From assembly GCF_018294505.1 (NCBI RefSeq), contig NC_057795.1, positions 524,277,184 to 524,341,183 of the forward strand: DNA of 64,000 nt. The letters are read 5' to 3'. Of this stretch, positions 54,901 to 64,000 are shown in pieces; positions within the stretch are counted from its first letter, which is position 1, and each line of letters opens with the position of its first letter. A program made the translations under genes and the position numbers. Origin of the DNA: Triticum aestivum (Eukaryota; Streptophyta; Magnoliopsida; Poales; Poaceae). The notes below the pieces were generated by a model. It was not told where the DNA came from. It saw only the letters and a program-made list of their open reading frames with translations, and did no database searches.

Positions 54901-56051
54901 TAGACAAGTGAAAGTGGATACTCTAAAATACGCAAGATAAGCGTGAGTGCTATGGATGGCGTTCTCGTAGGGAGACGGGAGCGGATCCATAGTGGTGTAT
55001 TGATATGGTGAATATGTGGACTCGTGTGCGCCACCTCAAAAGAGTCGCTTGCAGTCGTAGTTTAGGATAGCCACCGAGTCAAAGCTGGCTTGCTGCAGTT
55101 AAACCCCACCACCCCTTTGTTGATAATGATGCATATGTAGTTAGTTCTGATGTAAGTCTTGCTGGGTACATTTGTACTCACGTTTGCCTATTTTATGTTT
55201 TTGCAGAGAGACTTCAGTCTCACTAGTAGTTCCGCGTGGACTTCGACGTTTAGCTTGTTACCTCAGCTACGATCTTGTGCCCTCGGCAGGATCTGGTAGA
55301 TAGTCAGGCTTCTCAGCCTTTTTCATTTATAGATGTCTGTACTCAGACATGATAGCTTCCGCTTGTGCTTTGACTTGTATGCTCTGATTGTTGGGTCATG
55401 AGACCCATGTTTGTAATATCTCGCTCCTCGGAGCCTATTGAATAAATTACTTGAGTCGTAGAGTCATGTTGTGATGCCATGTTGTATTTGCACATATCGA
55501 GCATATTGTGTGTATGTTATTGAAATGCTTGGTATGTGTGGGATCTGACCATCTAGTTGTTTATCTTTAGTAGCCTCTCTTACCGGGAAATGTCTCCTAG
55601 TGTTTCCACTGAGCCATGGTAGCTTGCTACTGCTCCGGAACACTTAGGCTGGCCGGCATGTGTCCTTCTTCGTTCCTGTGTCTGTCCCTTCGGGGAAATG
55701 TCACGCGATGAATACCGGAGTCCTGTTAGCCCGCTACAGCCCGGTTCACCGGAGTCCTGCTAGCCCAGTGCTACAGCCTGGATCCACTCGCTGATGACCG
55801 ACACGTTCGATGCTGGGTCATGGATGCCTGTCCCTGTAAGTCTGTGCCACTTTGGGTTTACGACTAGTCATGTCAGCCCGGGCTCTTTATCATATGGATG
55901 CTAGCGACACTATCATATACGTGAGCCAAAAGGCGCAAACGGTCCCGGGCAAAGGTAAGGCGACACCCGTGGGGATACCGTGCGTGAGGCCGCAAAGTGA
56001 TATGAGGTGTTACCGGCTAGATCGATGTGACATCGAGTCGGGGTCCTGACA
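51930..56051 (+). repeat. E6 3' LTR (4122 bp)
   Basis: Near-identical to 43840-47956. The differences cluster around 53120-53150 and 53890-54030. Confidence 0.94.
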
Positions 56052-56056
56052 TTAGC
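56052..56056. repeat. E6 target-site duplication, right (TTAGC)
   Basis: Partner of 43835-43839. Confidence 0.95.
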
Positions 56057-56250
56057 CTCCTTGATCTCGTGGTAGATCCACTCTTGTACTACCCATATCA
56101 TCAATATCAATCAAGCAGGAGTAGGGTTTTACCTCCATCGAGAGGCCCAAACCTGGGTAAAAACATCGTGTCCCTTGTCTCCTGTTACCATCCGCCTAGA
56201 CGCACAGTTTGGGACCCCCTACCCGAGATCCGCCGATTTTGACACCGACA
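56057..56250 (+). repeat. E5 3' LTR, second part
   Basis: Aligns to 35221-35415 and ends CACCGACA. Confidence 0.93.
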
Positions 56251-56255
56251 CTTAT
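56251..56255. repeat. E5 target-site duplication, right (CTTAT)
   Basis: Partner of 34930-34934. Confidence 0.95.
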
Positions 56256-56477
56256 CCTTTGCTACATAAAGGATTGGGCCACCTTGCTGCACATTTTATT
56301 TACTTGTTACTCGTTACTATTTATCTTATCACAAAACTATCTATCACCTACAATTTCAGTGCTTGCAGAGAAAACCTTACTGAAAACCGCTTCTCATTTC
56401 CTTCTGCTCCTCGTTGGGTTCGACACTCTTACTTACCGAAAGGACTACGATTGATCCCGTACACTTGTGGGTCATCA
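56256..56477 (+). repeat. E4 5' LTR, second part
   Basis: Ends GTGGGTCATCA. It is the near-complement of the first ~230 bp of the E7 LTR at 59115. Confidence 0.92.
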
Positions 56478-56488
56478 AGACTCTTTTC

Positions 56489-56506
56489 TGGCACCATTGC
56501 CGGGGA
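56489..56506 (+). other. E4 primer-binding site (tRNA-Asp type)
   Basis: TGGCACCATTGCCGGGGA differs at two positions (C-to-T type) from the usual TGGCGCCGTTGCCGGGGA. Confidence 0.8.
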
Positions 56507-56584
56507 GTGTAGCGCTTTTGGTGAGTGGAACTTGGTAAGGAAAACAATTATATAGTGTGCTGAAATTTTCTGTTACTTGTCACT

Positions 56585-59005
56585 ATGGAAACTAATCCTT
56601 TGAGGGGCTTGTTTGGGGTATCTTCACCCCAACCAGAAGAGCAAAGAGTTGCTCCTCAACCTACTGAACTTTATGAAATTTTTTACTTTGAGATTCCTTT
56701 GGGTATGATAGAGAAACTGCTAGCTAATCCATTTGCAGGAGACGAAACATTGCATCCCGATTTACACCTTATCTCTGTGGATGAAGTTTGTGGATTATTT
56801 AAGCTTGCAGGTATTCCCGATGATGTTGTCAGAAGGAAGGTCTTCCCTTTATCTTTTAATGGAGATGCATTGACATGGCCTAGGCTTTGTGATGATACGA
56901 GATCTTGGAATTATAAGCGACTGAAGCTGGAATTTCACCAGAAGTTCTACCCTGTGCACCTTGTTCATCGTGATCGTAATTACATATATAATTTCTGGCC
57001 TTGTGAAGGAGAAAGAATTGCTCAAGCTTGGGGGAGGCTTAAGTCAATGTTATATTCATGCCCCAATCATGAGCTCTCTCGGGAAATGATTATTCAGAAC
57101 TTTTATGATCGGCTTTGTCTTGATAATCGCAACCTGCTCGATACTTCCTGTGCTGGTTCTTATATGCTGAAGACTATTGATTTCAAATGGGACTTATTGG
57201 AAAGAATTAAATGCAACTCTGAAGATTGGGGTTCCGACGATGGTAAGGAGTCAGGTATGACAACCAGGTTCGATTGTGTTAAATCTTTTATGGATACCGA
57301 TGCTTTTCGTGGATTTAGCACTAAGTATGGACTTGACTCTGAGATAGTAGCTTCTTTCTGTGAATCTTTTGCTACTCACGTTGATCTCCCTAAAGAGAAG
57401 TGGTTTAAATATGATCCTCCTGTTGAAGTGAAAGTAGTTGCATCTATTACAGTCGAAGAAAAGACTATTACCTATAGTGATCCTATTGTTCCTACTGCTT
57501 ATGTTGAGAGACCTCCTTTTCCTGTCAGGATAAAGGATCATGCTAAAGCTTCGACTGTTGTTTGTAAGAGTAATACTAGGACTTATACACCTCCTGAGCA
57601 AATTAATATTGAACCTAGTATTACTATGGTCAAAGATCTCTTGGATGAGGATTTAGATGGGCATGTTATTTATTTCTGTGGTGAGACTACTAATATTGCT
57701 AGGCCAGACACTAAGACACGTAGACCTGCCGTAGGCATGCCTGTTATTTCTGTTAAAATAGGAGATCATTGTTATCATGGCTTATGTGATATGGGTGCTA
57801 GTGCTAGTGCAGTACCTTATACTTTATATCAAGAAATTATGCATGACATTGCACCCATTGAATTAGAAGACATTGATGTTACTATTAAGCTTGCTAATAG
57901 GGATACCATTAAACCCTTTGGAATTGTTAGAGATGTTGAAGTTTTGTGTGGGAAGGTTAAATACCCTGCTGATTTTCTTGTTCTTGGTTCCCCACAAGAT
58001 GATTTTTGTCCCATTATTTTTGGTAGACCCTTCTTGAATACAGCTAGTGCTAAGATTAGTTGTGAAAAGAATATTGTCACTGTTGGCATAGATGGTATGT
58101 CTCATGAGTTTAATTTCACTAAGTTTAGTAGACAACCTCATGATAGGGAACCACCTAGTAAGGATGAGATTATTGGTCTTGCTTCCATTGCTGTTCCTCC
58201 AACTGATCCGTTAGAACAATATTTGCTAGACCATGAAAATGATATGTTTATGAAGGAAAGAGAGGAAATAGATGAAGTGTTCCTTAAACAGGAACCTATG
58301 CTGAAACATAACCTTCCCGTTGAAATTCTTGGGGATCCCCCTCCACCCAAGGGTGATCCCGTGTTTGAACTCAAACCATTACCTGATAATCTTAAGTATG
58401 CTTATCTTGATGAAAAAGAAATATATCCTGTTATTATTAGTGCTAACCTTTCAGAGAAAGAAGAAGAAAGATTATTGAAAACTCTGAAGAAGCACCGAGC
58501 AGCTATTGGATATACTCGGGATGATCTTAAGGGCATTAGTCCCACATTATGCCAACACAAAATTATAGTGGAGAAAGATGCCAAACCAGTTAGAGATCCT
58601 CAAAGACGATTAAATCCCAAGATGAAGGAAGTGGTAAGAAAGGAGATACTAAAGCTCCTTGAGGCAGGTATTATTTATCCCGTTGCTGATAGTGAATGGG
58701 TAAGCCATGTCCATTGTGTTCCTAAAAAGGCAGGTATTACCGTTGTTCCTAATGATAAAGATGAATTGATCCCTCAAAGAATTGTTACAGGTTATAGGAT
58801 GGTAATTGATTTCCGTAAGTTAAATAAAGCTACTAAGAAAGATCATTACCCTTTACCTTTTATTGATCAAATGCTAGAAAGACTATCCAAACACACACAT
58901 TTTTGCTTTCTAGATGGTTATTCTGGTTTCTCTCAGATACCTATGTCAGCGAAGGATCAATCTAAAACTACTTTTACTTGCCCCTTTTGGTACTTTTGCT
59001 TATAG
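56585..59005 (+). pseudogene. E4 gag-protease-RT, long open frame
   Basis: An uninterrupted 806-codon frame from ATG 56585 (METNPLRGLFGVSSPQPEEQ). Residues of about 60-200 are the Gag core (VFPLSFNGDALTWP, FYPVHLVHRDRN, AQAWGRLKSML). Protease active site CDMGAS (D402) with FGRPFLNTASAK at about 479-490. RT from about 660: RRLNPKMKEVVRKEILKLLE, HCVPKKAG, YRMVIDFRKLNKATKKDHYP and FCFLDGYSGFSQI (D777). A one-base gain near 58984 shifts the frame at residue 800. It is the best-preserved gag-protease in the window; the element is cut 130 bp later by E7. Confidence 0.9.
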
Positions 59006-59114
59006 ACGTATGCATTTTGATTTATGTAATGCACCTGCTACCTTCCAAAGATGCATGATGGCTATATCCTCTGATTTTTGTGAAAACATTTGTGAGGTAT
59101 TCATGGATGATTTC
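58984..59114 (+). pseudogene. E4 RT after the frameshift, cut in the catalytic motif
   Basis: The next frame continues GTFAYRRMHFDLCNAPATFQ, RCMMAI and EVFMDDF, the catalytic FMDD box. E7 begins directly after the last Phe codon (59114). Confidence 0.88.
59110..59114. repeat. Probable left TSD of E7 (ATTTC)
   Basis: ATTTC precedes TGATGACCC; the partner is beyond the window. Confidence 0.6.
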
Positions 59115-60618
59115 TGATGACCCACAAGTATAGGGGATCTATCGTAGTCCTTTCGATAAGTAAGAGTGTCGAACCCAACGAGGAGCAAAAGGAAATGATA
59201 AGCGGTTTTCAGTAAGGTTTTCTCTGCAAGCACTGAAATAGTAGGTGATAGATAGTTTTGTGATAAGATAAATGGTAACGAGCAAAAGTAAATAAAGTAA
59301 ATAAAGTGCAGCAAGGTGGCCCAATCCTTTATGTAGCAAAGTATAAGCCTGGACAAATTCTAATAATGAAGAAGGAGCTCTCGAGGACACATTGGGAATT
59401 ATCGCCAGGCTAGTTTTCATCACGTTCATAAGATTCTCGTTCAGTACTTTGCTAATTTGATATGTGGGTGGACCGGCACTTGGGTACTGCCCTAACATGG
59501 ACAAGCATCTCACTTATGATTAACTCCTATTTCAAGCATCCGCAACTACAAAAAGGAGTATTAAGGTACATATGGGTCCATATCAACCCCTAACGAAGCA
59601 ACGCATAAACTAGGGTTTAAGCTTCTGTCACTCTAGCAACCCATCATCTACTTATTACTTCCCTATGCCTTCCTCTAGGCCCAAATAATGGTGAAGTGTC
59701 ATGTAGTCGACATTCACATAACACCACTGGAGGAGAGACAACATACATCTCATCAAAATATCGAACGAATACCAAATTCACATGACTACTAATAGCAAGA
59801 CTTCACCCATGTCCTCAGGAACAAACGTAACTACTCACAAAGCATATTCATGTTCATAATCAGAGGAGTAATAATATGCATAAAGGATCTGAACATATGA
59901 TCTTCCACCAAGTAAACCAAATAGCATAAACTACAAGGAGTAATCCACACTACTAGCAACCCACAAGTACCAATTTGTGGTTTTGATACAAGATTGGATA
60001 TAAGAGATGAACTAGGGTTTTGAGATGAGACGGTGCTGGTGAAGATGTTGATGGAGATTGACCCCCTCCCGATGAGAGGATCGTTGGTGATGACGTTGGT
60101 GATGATTTCCCCCTCCCGGAGGGAAGTGTCCCCGGCAGAACAGCTCCGCCAGAGCCCTAGATTGATTCCGCCAAGGTTCCGCCTCGTGGCGGCGGAGTTT
60201 CGTCCCGTAAGCTTGCCCACGATTTTTTCCAGGGGAAAACCCTTCATATAGCAGAAGATGGACGCCGGAAGCCCACCAGGGGGCCCAGGAGATAGGGGGC
60301 CGCGCCCTAGGGGGGGGGGGGGCGCCCCCTGTCTCCTGGACAGGGTGTGGGCCCCTTGGCCTATTTCTTTTGTCCAAAAATTCTTATTAAATCTAAAAAG
60401 TTGTTTCGTGGAGTCTCAGGTCTTTTGGAGTTGTGCAGAATAGATTTCCAACGTTTCTCCTTTTCCAGCCAGAATTCCAGCTGCCGGCATCCCCCCTCTT
60501 CATGGTAAACCTTGTAAAATAAGGAAGAATAGCCATAAGTATTGAGATATAATGTGTAATAACAACCCATAATGCAATAAATATTGATATAAAAGCATGA
60601 TGCAAAATGGACGTATCA
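59115..60618 (-). repeat. E7 3' LTR (1504 bp)
   Basis: Complete LTR containing the 184 bp missing from E4's LTR and a GC palindrome at 60271-60360. Confidence 0.93.
60271..60360. repeat. GC-rich palindrome in E7 LTR
   Basis: CCACCAGGGGGCCCAGGAGA pairs with TCTCCTGGACAGGGTGTGGG and beyond; the core is a G12 run flanked by GCGCCCT and GCGCCCCC. Confidence 0.85.
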
Positions 60619-60632
60619 CCTCCCCCAAGCTT
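60619..60632 (-). other. E7 polypurine tract
   Basis: In sense, AAGCTTGGGGGAGG directly precedes the 3' LTR. Confidence 0.85.
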
Positions 60633-62415
60633 AGACCTTGCTTGTCCTCAAGCGGAAGCCGAAATCGAAAAATATGTCCACATGTTTAGATATAGAGGTG
60701 TCGATAAAAATAAAATACGGACATGAGGGCATCATGATCATTCTAATAACAACAACATATATGGATTTTGTCATATGATTTCCTATGTTCAGGTAATAAG
60801 CAATTCACAATGTCAAGTATGGTTCAGAAACTTCATTGGGAACTATGAAACTATAATCTTAGTCATTGAAGCAATTGCAATTTATCGTAACATCAGAAAG
60901 AGTCAATAATAGAGATTTTTAGCAACTCACATACTCAACTATCTTGTAGTCCCCTATAATTGTTAACACTCACACAATACTTGTGGTTATAGAGTTTCAG
61001 CCGAACACTAAGAAAGATAGGGGCTTATTGTGTTGCCTCCCAACATATTCAACTTTAGGTGATGTCAACAATAATAGCCTATGCCAACTTACATCCAATT
61101 GGATGTATGCATCGTGATATTTCAAACACGAGGAGCTTGCCAAAGGATAAAAAAATAAAAAAGGGAAAGGTGAGAATCACCTTGACTCAAGCATAAAGTA
61201 AAACATAAAGTAAAAGATAGGCCCTTCGCAGAGGGAAGCAGAGGTTGTCATGTGCGTTTAGGGTTGATGCACAAAATCTTAATGCAAAAGAACGTCACTT
61301 TATATTGCCCCTTGTATGTGGACCTTTATTATGCAGTCCGTCGCTTTTATTACTTCGACAACAAGTTCGTACAAAGCTTATTTTCTCTGCACTAATAAGT
61401 CATACATATTTAGAGAGCAATTTTTATTGCTTGCACCAATGACAACTTACTTGAAGGATCTTACTCAATCCGTAGGTAGGTATGGTGGACTCTCATGGCA
61501 AAACTGGGTTTAAGGATATTTGGAAGCACAAGTAGTATCTCTACTTGGCGCAAGGAATTTGGCTAGCATAAGGGGGAAAGGCAAGCTCAACATGTTTGGA
61601 AGGTCAATGACAATATACTTTAACTGAGATGTCGGAAAACATAAACCATTATGTTGTCTTCCTTGTCCAACGTCAACTCTTTTAGCATGTCATACTTAAT
61701 GAGTGCTTCACAATCATAAAAGATGTCCAAGATAATATATTTATATGTGAACCCCTCTTTCCTTATTACTTCCTATTAATTGCAACAATGACCAAGGCTA
61801 CGTTCATCAACTCTCAACAATTTTTATGCCTCATACTTTCTATGTGTGAAGTTATCACTATTCATAAGATCAATATGAACTCTTTTGTTCTTTCTACTTT
61901 TTCAAGATCGTAGCAACATAGCAAAGCCCTTGACTCAACACTAATATTTATTATAGATAGCACACGGACTCGATTACATAAAGAGATCACAATGAAAAAC
62001 TCAAAACTACTTGCTATCAAAACTTTGAACTAATAGATCAAGATACTACCAAAAGGATCGAACTAAATAAAGCTGTAAAGATAGGAGTGTGATGGTGATA
62101 CGATACCGGGGCACCTCCCCAAGCTTTGCAGTTGCTAAGGGGAGTGCCCATACCCATGTGATTATTTCTTCGGAGGTGATGGAGTAGGAGTTGTTGCACT
62201 TTTCTTCTCTGGCTTATGTCTGGGTTCGCAATATAGTTAGCCATGTAGCTCTCTCCCTCCGAATCTTGGGACGACATCTTGTTCCAAATCCGCAACAGGA
62301 ACAGCTCGAAATGAAAACAGAGGATATTTGCGTGATACAGTGGTCAAAACCTTCGGGAGTATATATAATGAATTATTATCGACCAAAATACGTAACATAC
62401 AAGAAAACGGAGTCC
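60633..62415 (-). other. E7 non-coding 3' region
   Basis: No long ORF. A short minus-strand remnant at 62038-62295 (MSSQDSEGESYMANYIANPD, then NCKAWGGAP) looks like the decayed post-pol ORF of this group; its KAWGG codons form a second PPT-like tract at 62114-62126. Confidence 0.6.
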
Positions 62416-62495
62416 GGGAGGCCCACGAGGTGCCCACGAGAAAGGGGGGCGCGCCCTACAGGGGGCGCGCCCTCCTCTCTCGTGGGAGCCTCGTG
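62416..62495. repeat. Internal GC-rich palindrome in E7
   Basis: AGGCCCACGAGGTGCCCACGAGAAAGGGG pairs (with gaps) with CCTCTCTCGTGGGAGCCTCG; the core is GGGGCGCGCCCTACAGGGGGCGCGCCC in outline. It lies after the integrase stop, as in E2. Confidence 0.85.
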
Positions 62496-62643
62496 TCCCT
62501 TTCGGACTACTTCTTTCTTCCTAAAATCCTTAAATAATCGAAAACTGATGAAAATTGCCATTAGAGTTGTTTTGGAGTCGGTTTACTTACCGTACCACGT
62601 ACCTATGCCTTTTCGGAGTCTGGAACGTTCTGGAAAGTGTCTC

Positions 62644-64000
62644 TTATGTATTCCTCAGGGTTATGGTTTCAATAATATTAGTTTCAACATTGATAGGATT
62701 ACCTGAAATACAATGTTTAATTCTTTGACCGTTTACCACCCTTGGATTTGTGCTTTCAAAGTTGTTGATTTTTATAGCACCAGAACGATAGACCTCCTCG
62801 ATAACGTAGGGACCTTCCCATTTTGAGAGAAGTTTTCCTGCAAAAAATCTTAAACGAGAGTTGAATAATAATACATAGTCTCCTATGTTAAACTCACGCT
62901 TTTGTATCCTCTTATCATGCCAGCGTTTGACTTTTTCTTTGAATAGCTTGGCATTCTCATATGCTTGGCTTCTCCATTCATCAAGTGAGCTAATATCAAA
63001 TAACCTCTTCTCACCGGCAAGTTTGAAGTCATAATTGAGCTCCTTAATATCCCAATATGCCTTATGTTCAAGTTCGAGAGGTAAATGACACGCTTTTCCA
63101 TAAACCATCTTATATGGAGACATACCCATAGGATTTTTGTATGCAGTTCTATAGGCCCATAATGCATCATCAAGTTTTTTGGACCAATTCTTTCTAGATC
63201 TATTCACAGTCTTTTGCAGAATTAATTTGAGCTCTCTATTGCTCAACTCTACTTGACCACTAGACTGCGGATGATAAGGAGATGCGATTCTATGATTGAC
63301 ATCATACTTAGCAAGCATCTTACGAAAAGCACCATGAATAAAGTGTGAGCCACCATCAGTCATAAGATATCTAGGGACCCCAAACCTCGGAAAAATAACT
63401 TCTTTAAGCATTTTAATAGAAGTGTTATGATCAACACTACTAGTTGGAATAGCTTGTACCCACTTAGTAACGTAATCAATAGCAACTAAAATATGTGTAT
63501 AACCATTGAAGGCAGGAAAAGGTCCCATATAATCAAAGCCCCAAACATCAAACGGTTCAATAACAAGAGAATAATTCATAGGCATTTCTTGACGTCTACT
63601 GATGTTACCTATTCTTTGACATTCATCACAAGATACGACAAACTTACGAGCATCTTTGAAAAGAGTAGGCCAATAAAAACCAGATTGTAGTACCTTGTGT
63701 GCAGTTCTATCTCCAGCGTGGTGTCCTCCATAGGATTCAGAGTGACACTTGCGTAGGATTTGTTCCTATTCATGCCCAGGCACACAACGTCTAATAATAC
63801 CATCTACTCCTTCTTTATAAAGGTGTGGATCATCCCAAAAGTAATGTCTTAAATCATAAAAGAACTTTTTCTTGTGTTGGTATGTGAAACTAGGAGGTAT
63901 ATATTTGGCAACAATGTAATTAGCATAATCAGCATACCAAGGAGCAGTACAAGAAGCATTGACAACCGCTAATTGTTCATTAGAAAAACTATCATTAATA
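62644..64000 (-). pseudogene. E7 pol: RNase H end and integrase, one in-frame stop
   Basis: One frame from the window edge down to TAA at 62646-62644. It begins NDSFSNEQLAVVNAS and PWYADYANYIVAKYIPPSF, then the integrase zinc region (HHAGDRTAHKVLQSGFYWP, CDECQRIGNISRRQ) and the DDE core counted from Met 63585: D18 (VWGFDYMGPF), D77 (LMTDGGSHF) and E113 (SSGQVELSNRELK), D-35-E. A GPY-like block (KWEGPYVIEEVYRSGAIKI) follows. The only break is TAG at 63768-63766, where Gln is expected. All catalytic residues are present. Upstream parts are outside the window. Confidence 0.9.

Larger units (their letters stand above)
43840..56051 (+). mobile_element. E6: long-LTR Gypsy element with fossil pol
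   Basis: 12.2 kb: 5' LTR 4117 bp, tRNA-Met-type PBS, internal region of only 4.0 kb, PPT, 3' LTR 4122 bp, and an exact TTAGC duplication. The LTR ends TGTCA and TGACA form short inverted repeats. No ORF above 103 codons exists inside, but scattered peptide blocks in the correct Gypsy order (49530-50720) and a Tekay-like inverted repeat before the PPT show descent from a chromovirus. The LTRs differ at about 30 positions (about 0.8%), so the copy moved recently although its pol was long dead. It is therefore a non-autonomous family. Confidence 0.94.
34935..56250 (+). mobile_element. E5: Tat-like Gypsy element with gag-protease only and an antisense gene
   Basis: Own sequence is 34935-43839 and 56057-56250 (about 9.1 kb). 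5' LTR 481 bp, PBS-like TTGGTGCTTTCATTGAGA, gag and protease on the plus strand, no RT/RNase H/integrase, a long spacer, a five-exon gene on the minus strand, PPT, and a 3' LTR split by E6. The gag and protease blocks (KLKGPASHWLNSLP, VPHYAYLKLKMPGP) are those of Tat-lineage elements such as RIRE2 and Grande. The LTRs differ at 13 of about 480 positions by eye (about 1 Myr at 1.3e-8). Confidence 0.92.
33825..64000 (+). mobile_element. E4: Athila-like Gypsy element, continues past the window
   Basis: Own sequence: 33825-34934, 56256-59114, and presumably more beyond E7. 5' LTR (split by E5), tRNA-Asp-type PBS, and a long gag-protease-RT frame that ends inside RT where E7 inserted. The LTR start TGCATGTCCATTTTGC is a changed form of the usual TGATACGTCCATTTTGC. 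Same family as E7, in opposite orientation. It contains two nested groups, E5 (with E6) and E7. Confidence 0.9.
59115..64000 (-). mobile_element. E7: Athila-like Gypsy element, minus strand, runs off the right edge
   Basis: The window shows its 3' LTR (60618-59115 in sense), PPT, a 2-kb non-coding 3' region with a GC palindrome, and pol from integrase back to the end of RNase H at the window edge. LTR ends TGATACGTCC and GGGTCATCA. It is the same family as E4 but in opposite orientation, and it keeps integrase, unlike E2. Confidence 0.92.

Overview
The window is plant nuclear DNA, almost certainly from a Triticeae grass (wheat or a close relative). The evidence is the BARE/Angela-type Copia LTRs, the Athila-, Tekay- and Tat-type Gypsy elements, and a near-continuous nest of retrotransposons with exact 5-bp target-site duplications (TSDs). 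There is no prokaryotic organisation. Family names come from remembered motifs and were not searched. Elements are labelled E1-E7.

Layout. Positions 1-102 may hold the first codons of a host gene on the minus strand. A GC-rich upstream segment follows, then a repeat domain (about 575-1610) full of G-box-like palindromes, with three 68-bp tandem units and four stem-loops. A 5'-truncated LINE lies at 1801-3745 (minus). Positions 3746-5025 are unassigned repeat-like DNA with a possible B3-domain gene scrap. From 5026 to the window end everything is one retrotransposon nest.

The nest. E1 (5026 to at least 33824, plus) is a Tekay/Del-like chromovirus with an extra upstream ORF and a chromodomain. 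It was hit by E2 (5563-14659, minus, Athila-like, no RT/integrase) in its 5' LTR, by E3 (18045-26779, plus, Copia, Angela-like) in gag, and by E4 (from 33825, plus, Athila-like) in its 3' LTR. E4 was hit by E5 (34935-56250, plus, Tat-like, no RT/integrase) in its 5' LTR and by E7 (from 59115, minus, Athila-like) in RT. E5 was hit by E6 (43840-56051, 4.1-kb LTRs) in its 3' LTR. The deepest path is E1 > E4 > E5 > E6. LTR differences counted by eye (E3 about 0.5%, E6 about 0.8%, E5 about 2.7%, E1 a few percent) agree with the insertion order.

How the genes work together. Most coding regions are decayed gag-pol. All seven nonsense codons in E1 gag-pol, and most of those readable in E2, E3, E5 and E7, look like C-to-T changes at CHG or CG sites, as expected of methylated, silenced elements. 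The exception, and the best candidate for something functional, is inside E5: an antisense gene (42998 down to 39983) with its own TATA box and five exons that join into an open frame of 871 codons. It encodes a protein of the 'putative gypsy type transposon' kind (Transposase_28-like), with a basic/acidic linker and a coiled coil. Other signals worth study are GC palindromes shared by Athila LTRs and post-pol regions, repeated copies of the polypurine-tract (PPT) sequence inside elements, and an inverted-repeat layout in E4/E7 that could produce hairpin RNA.
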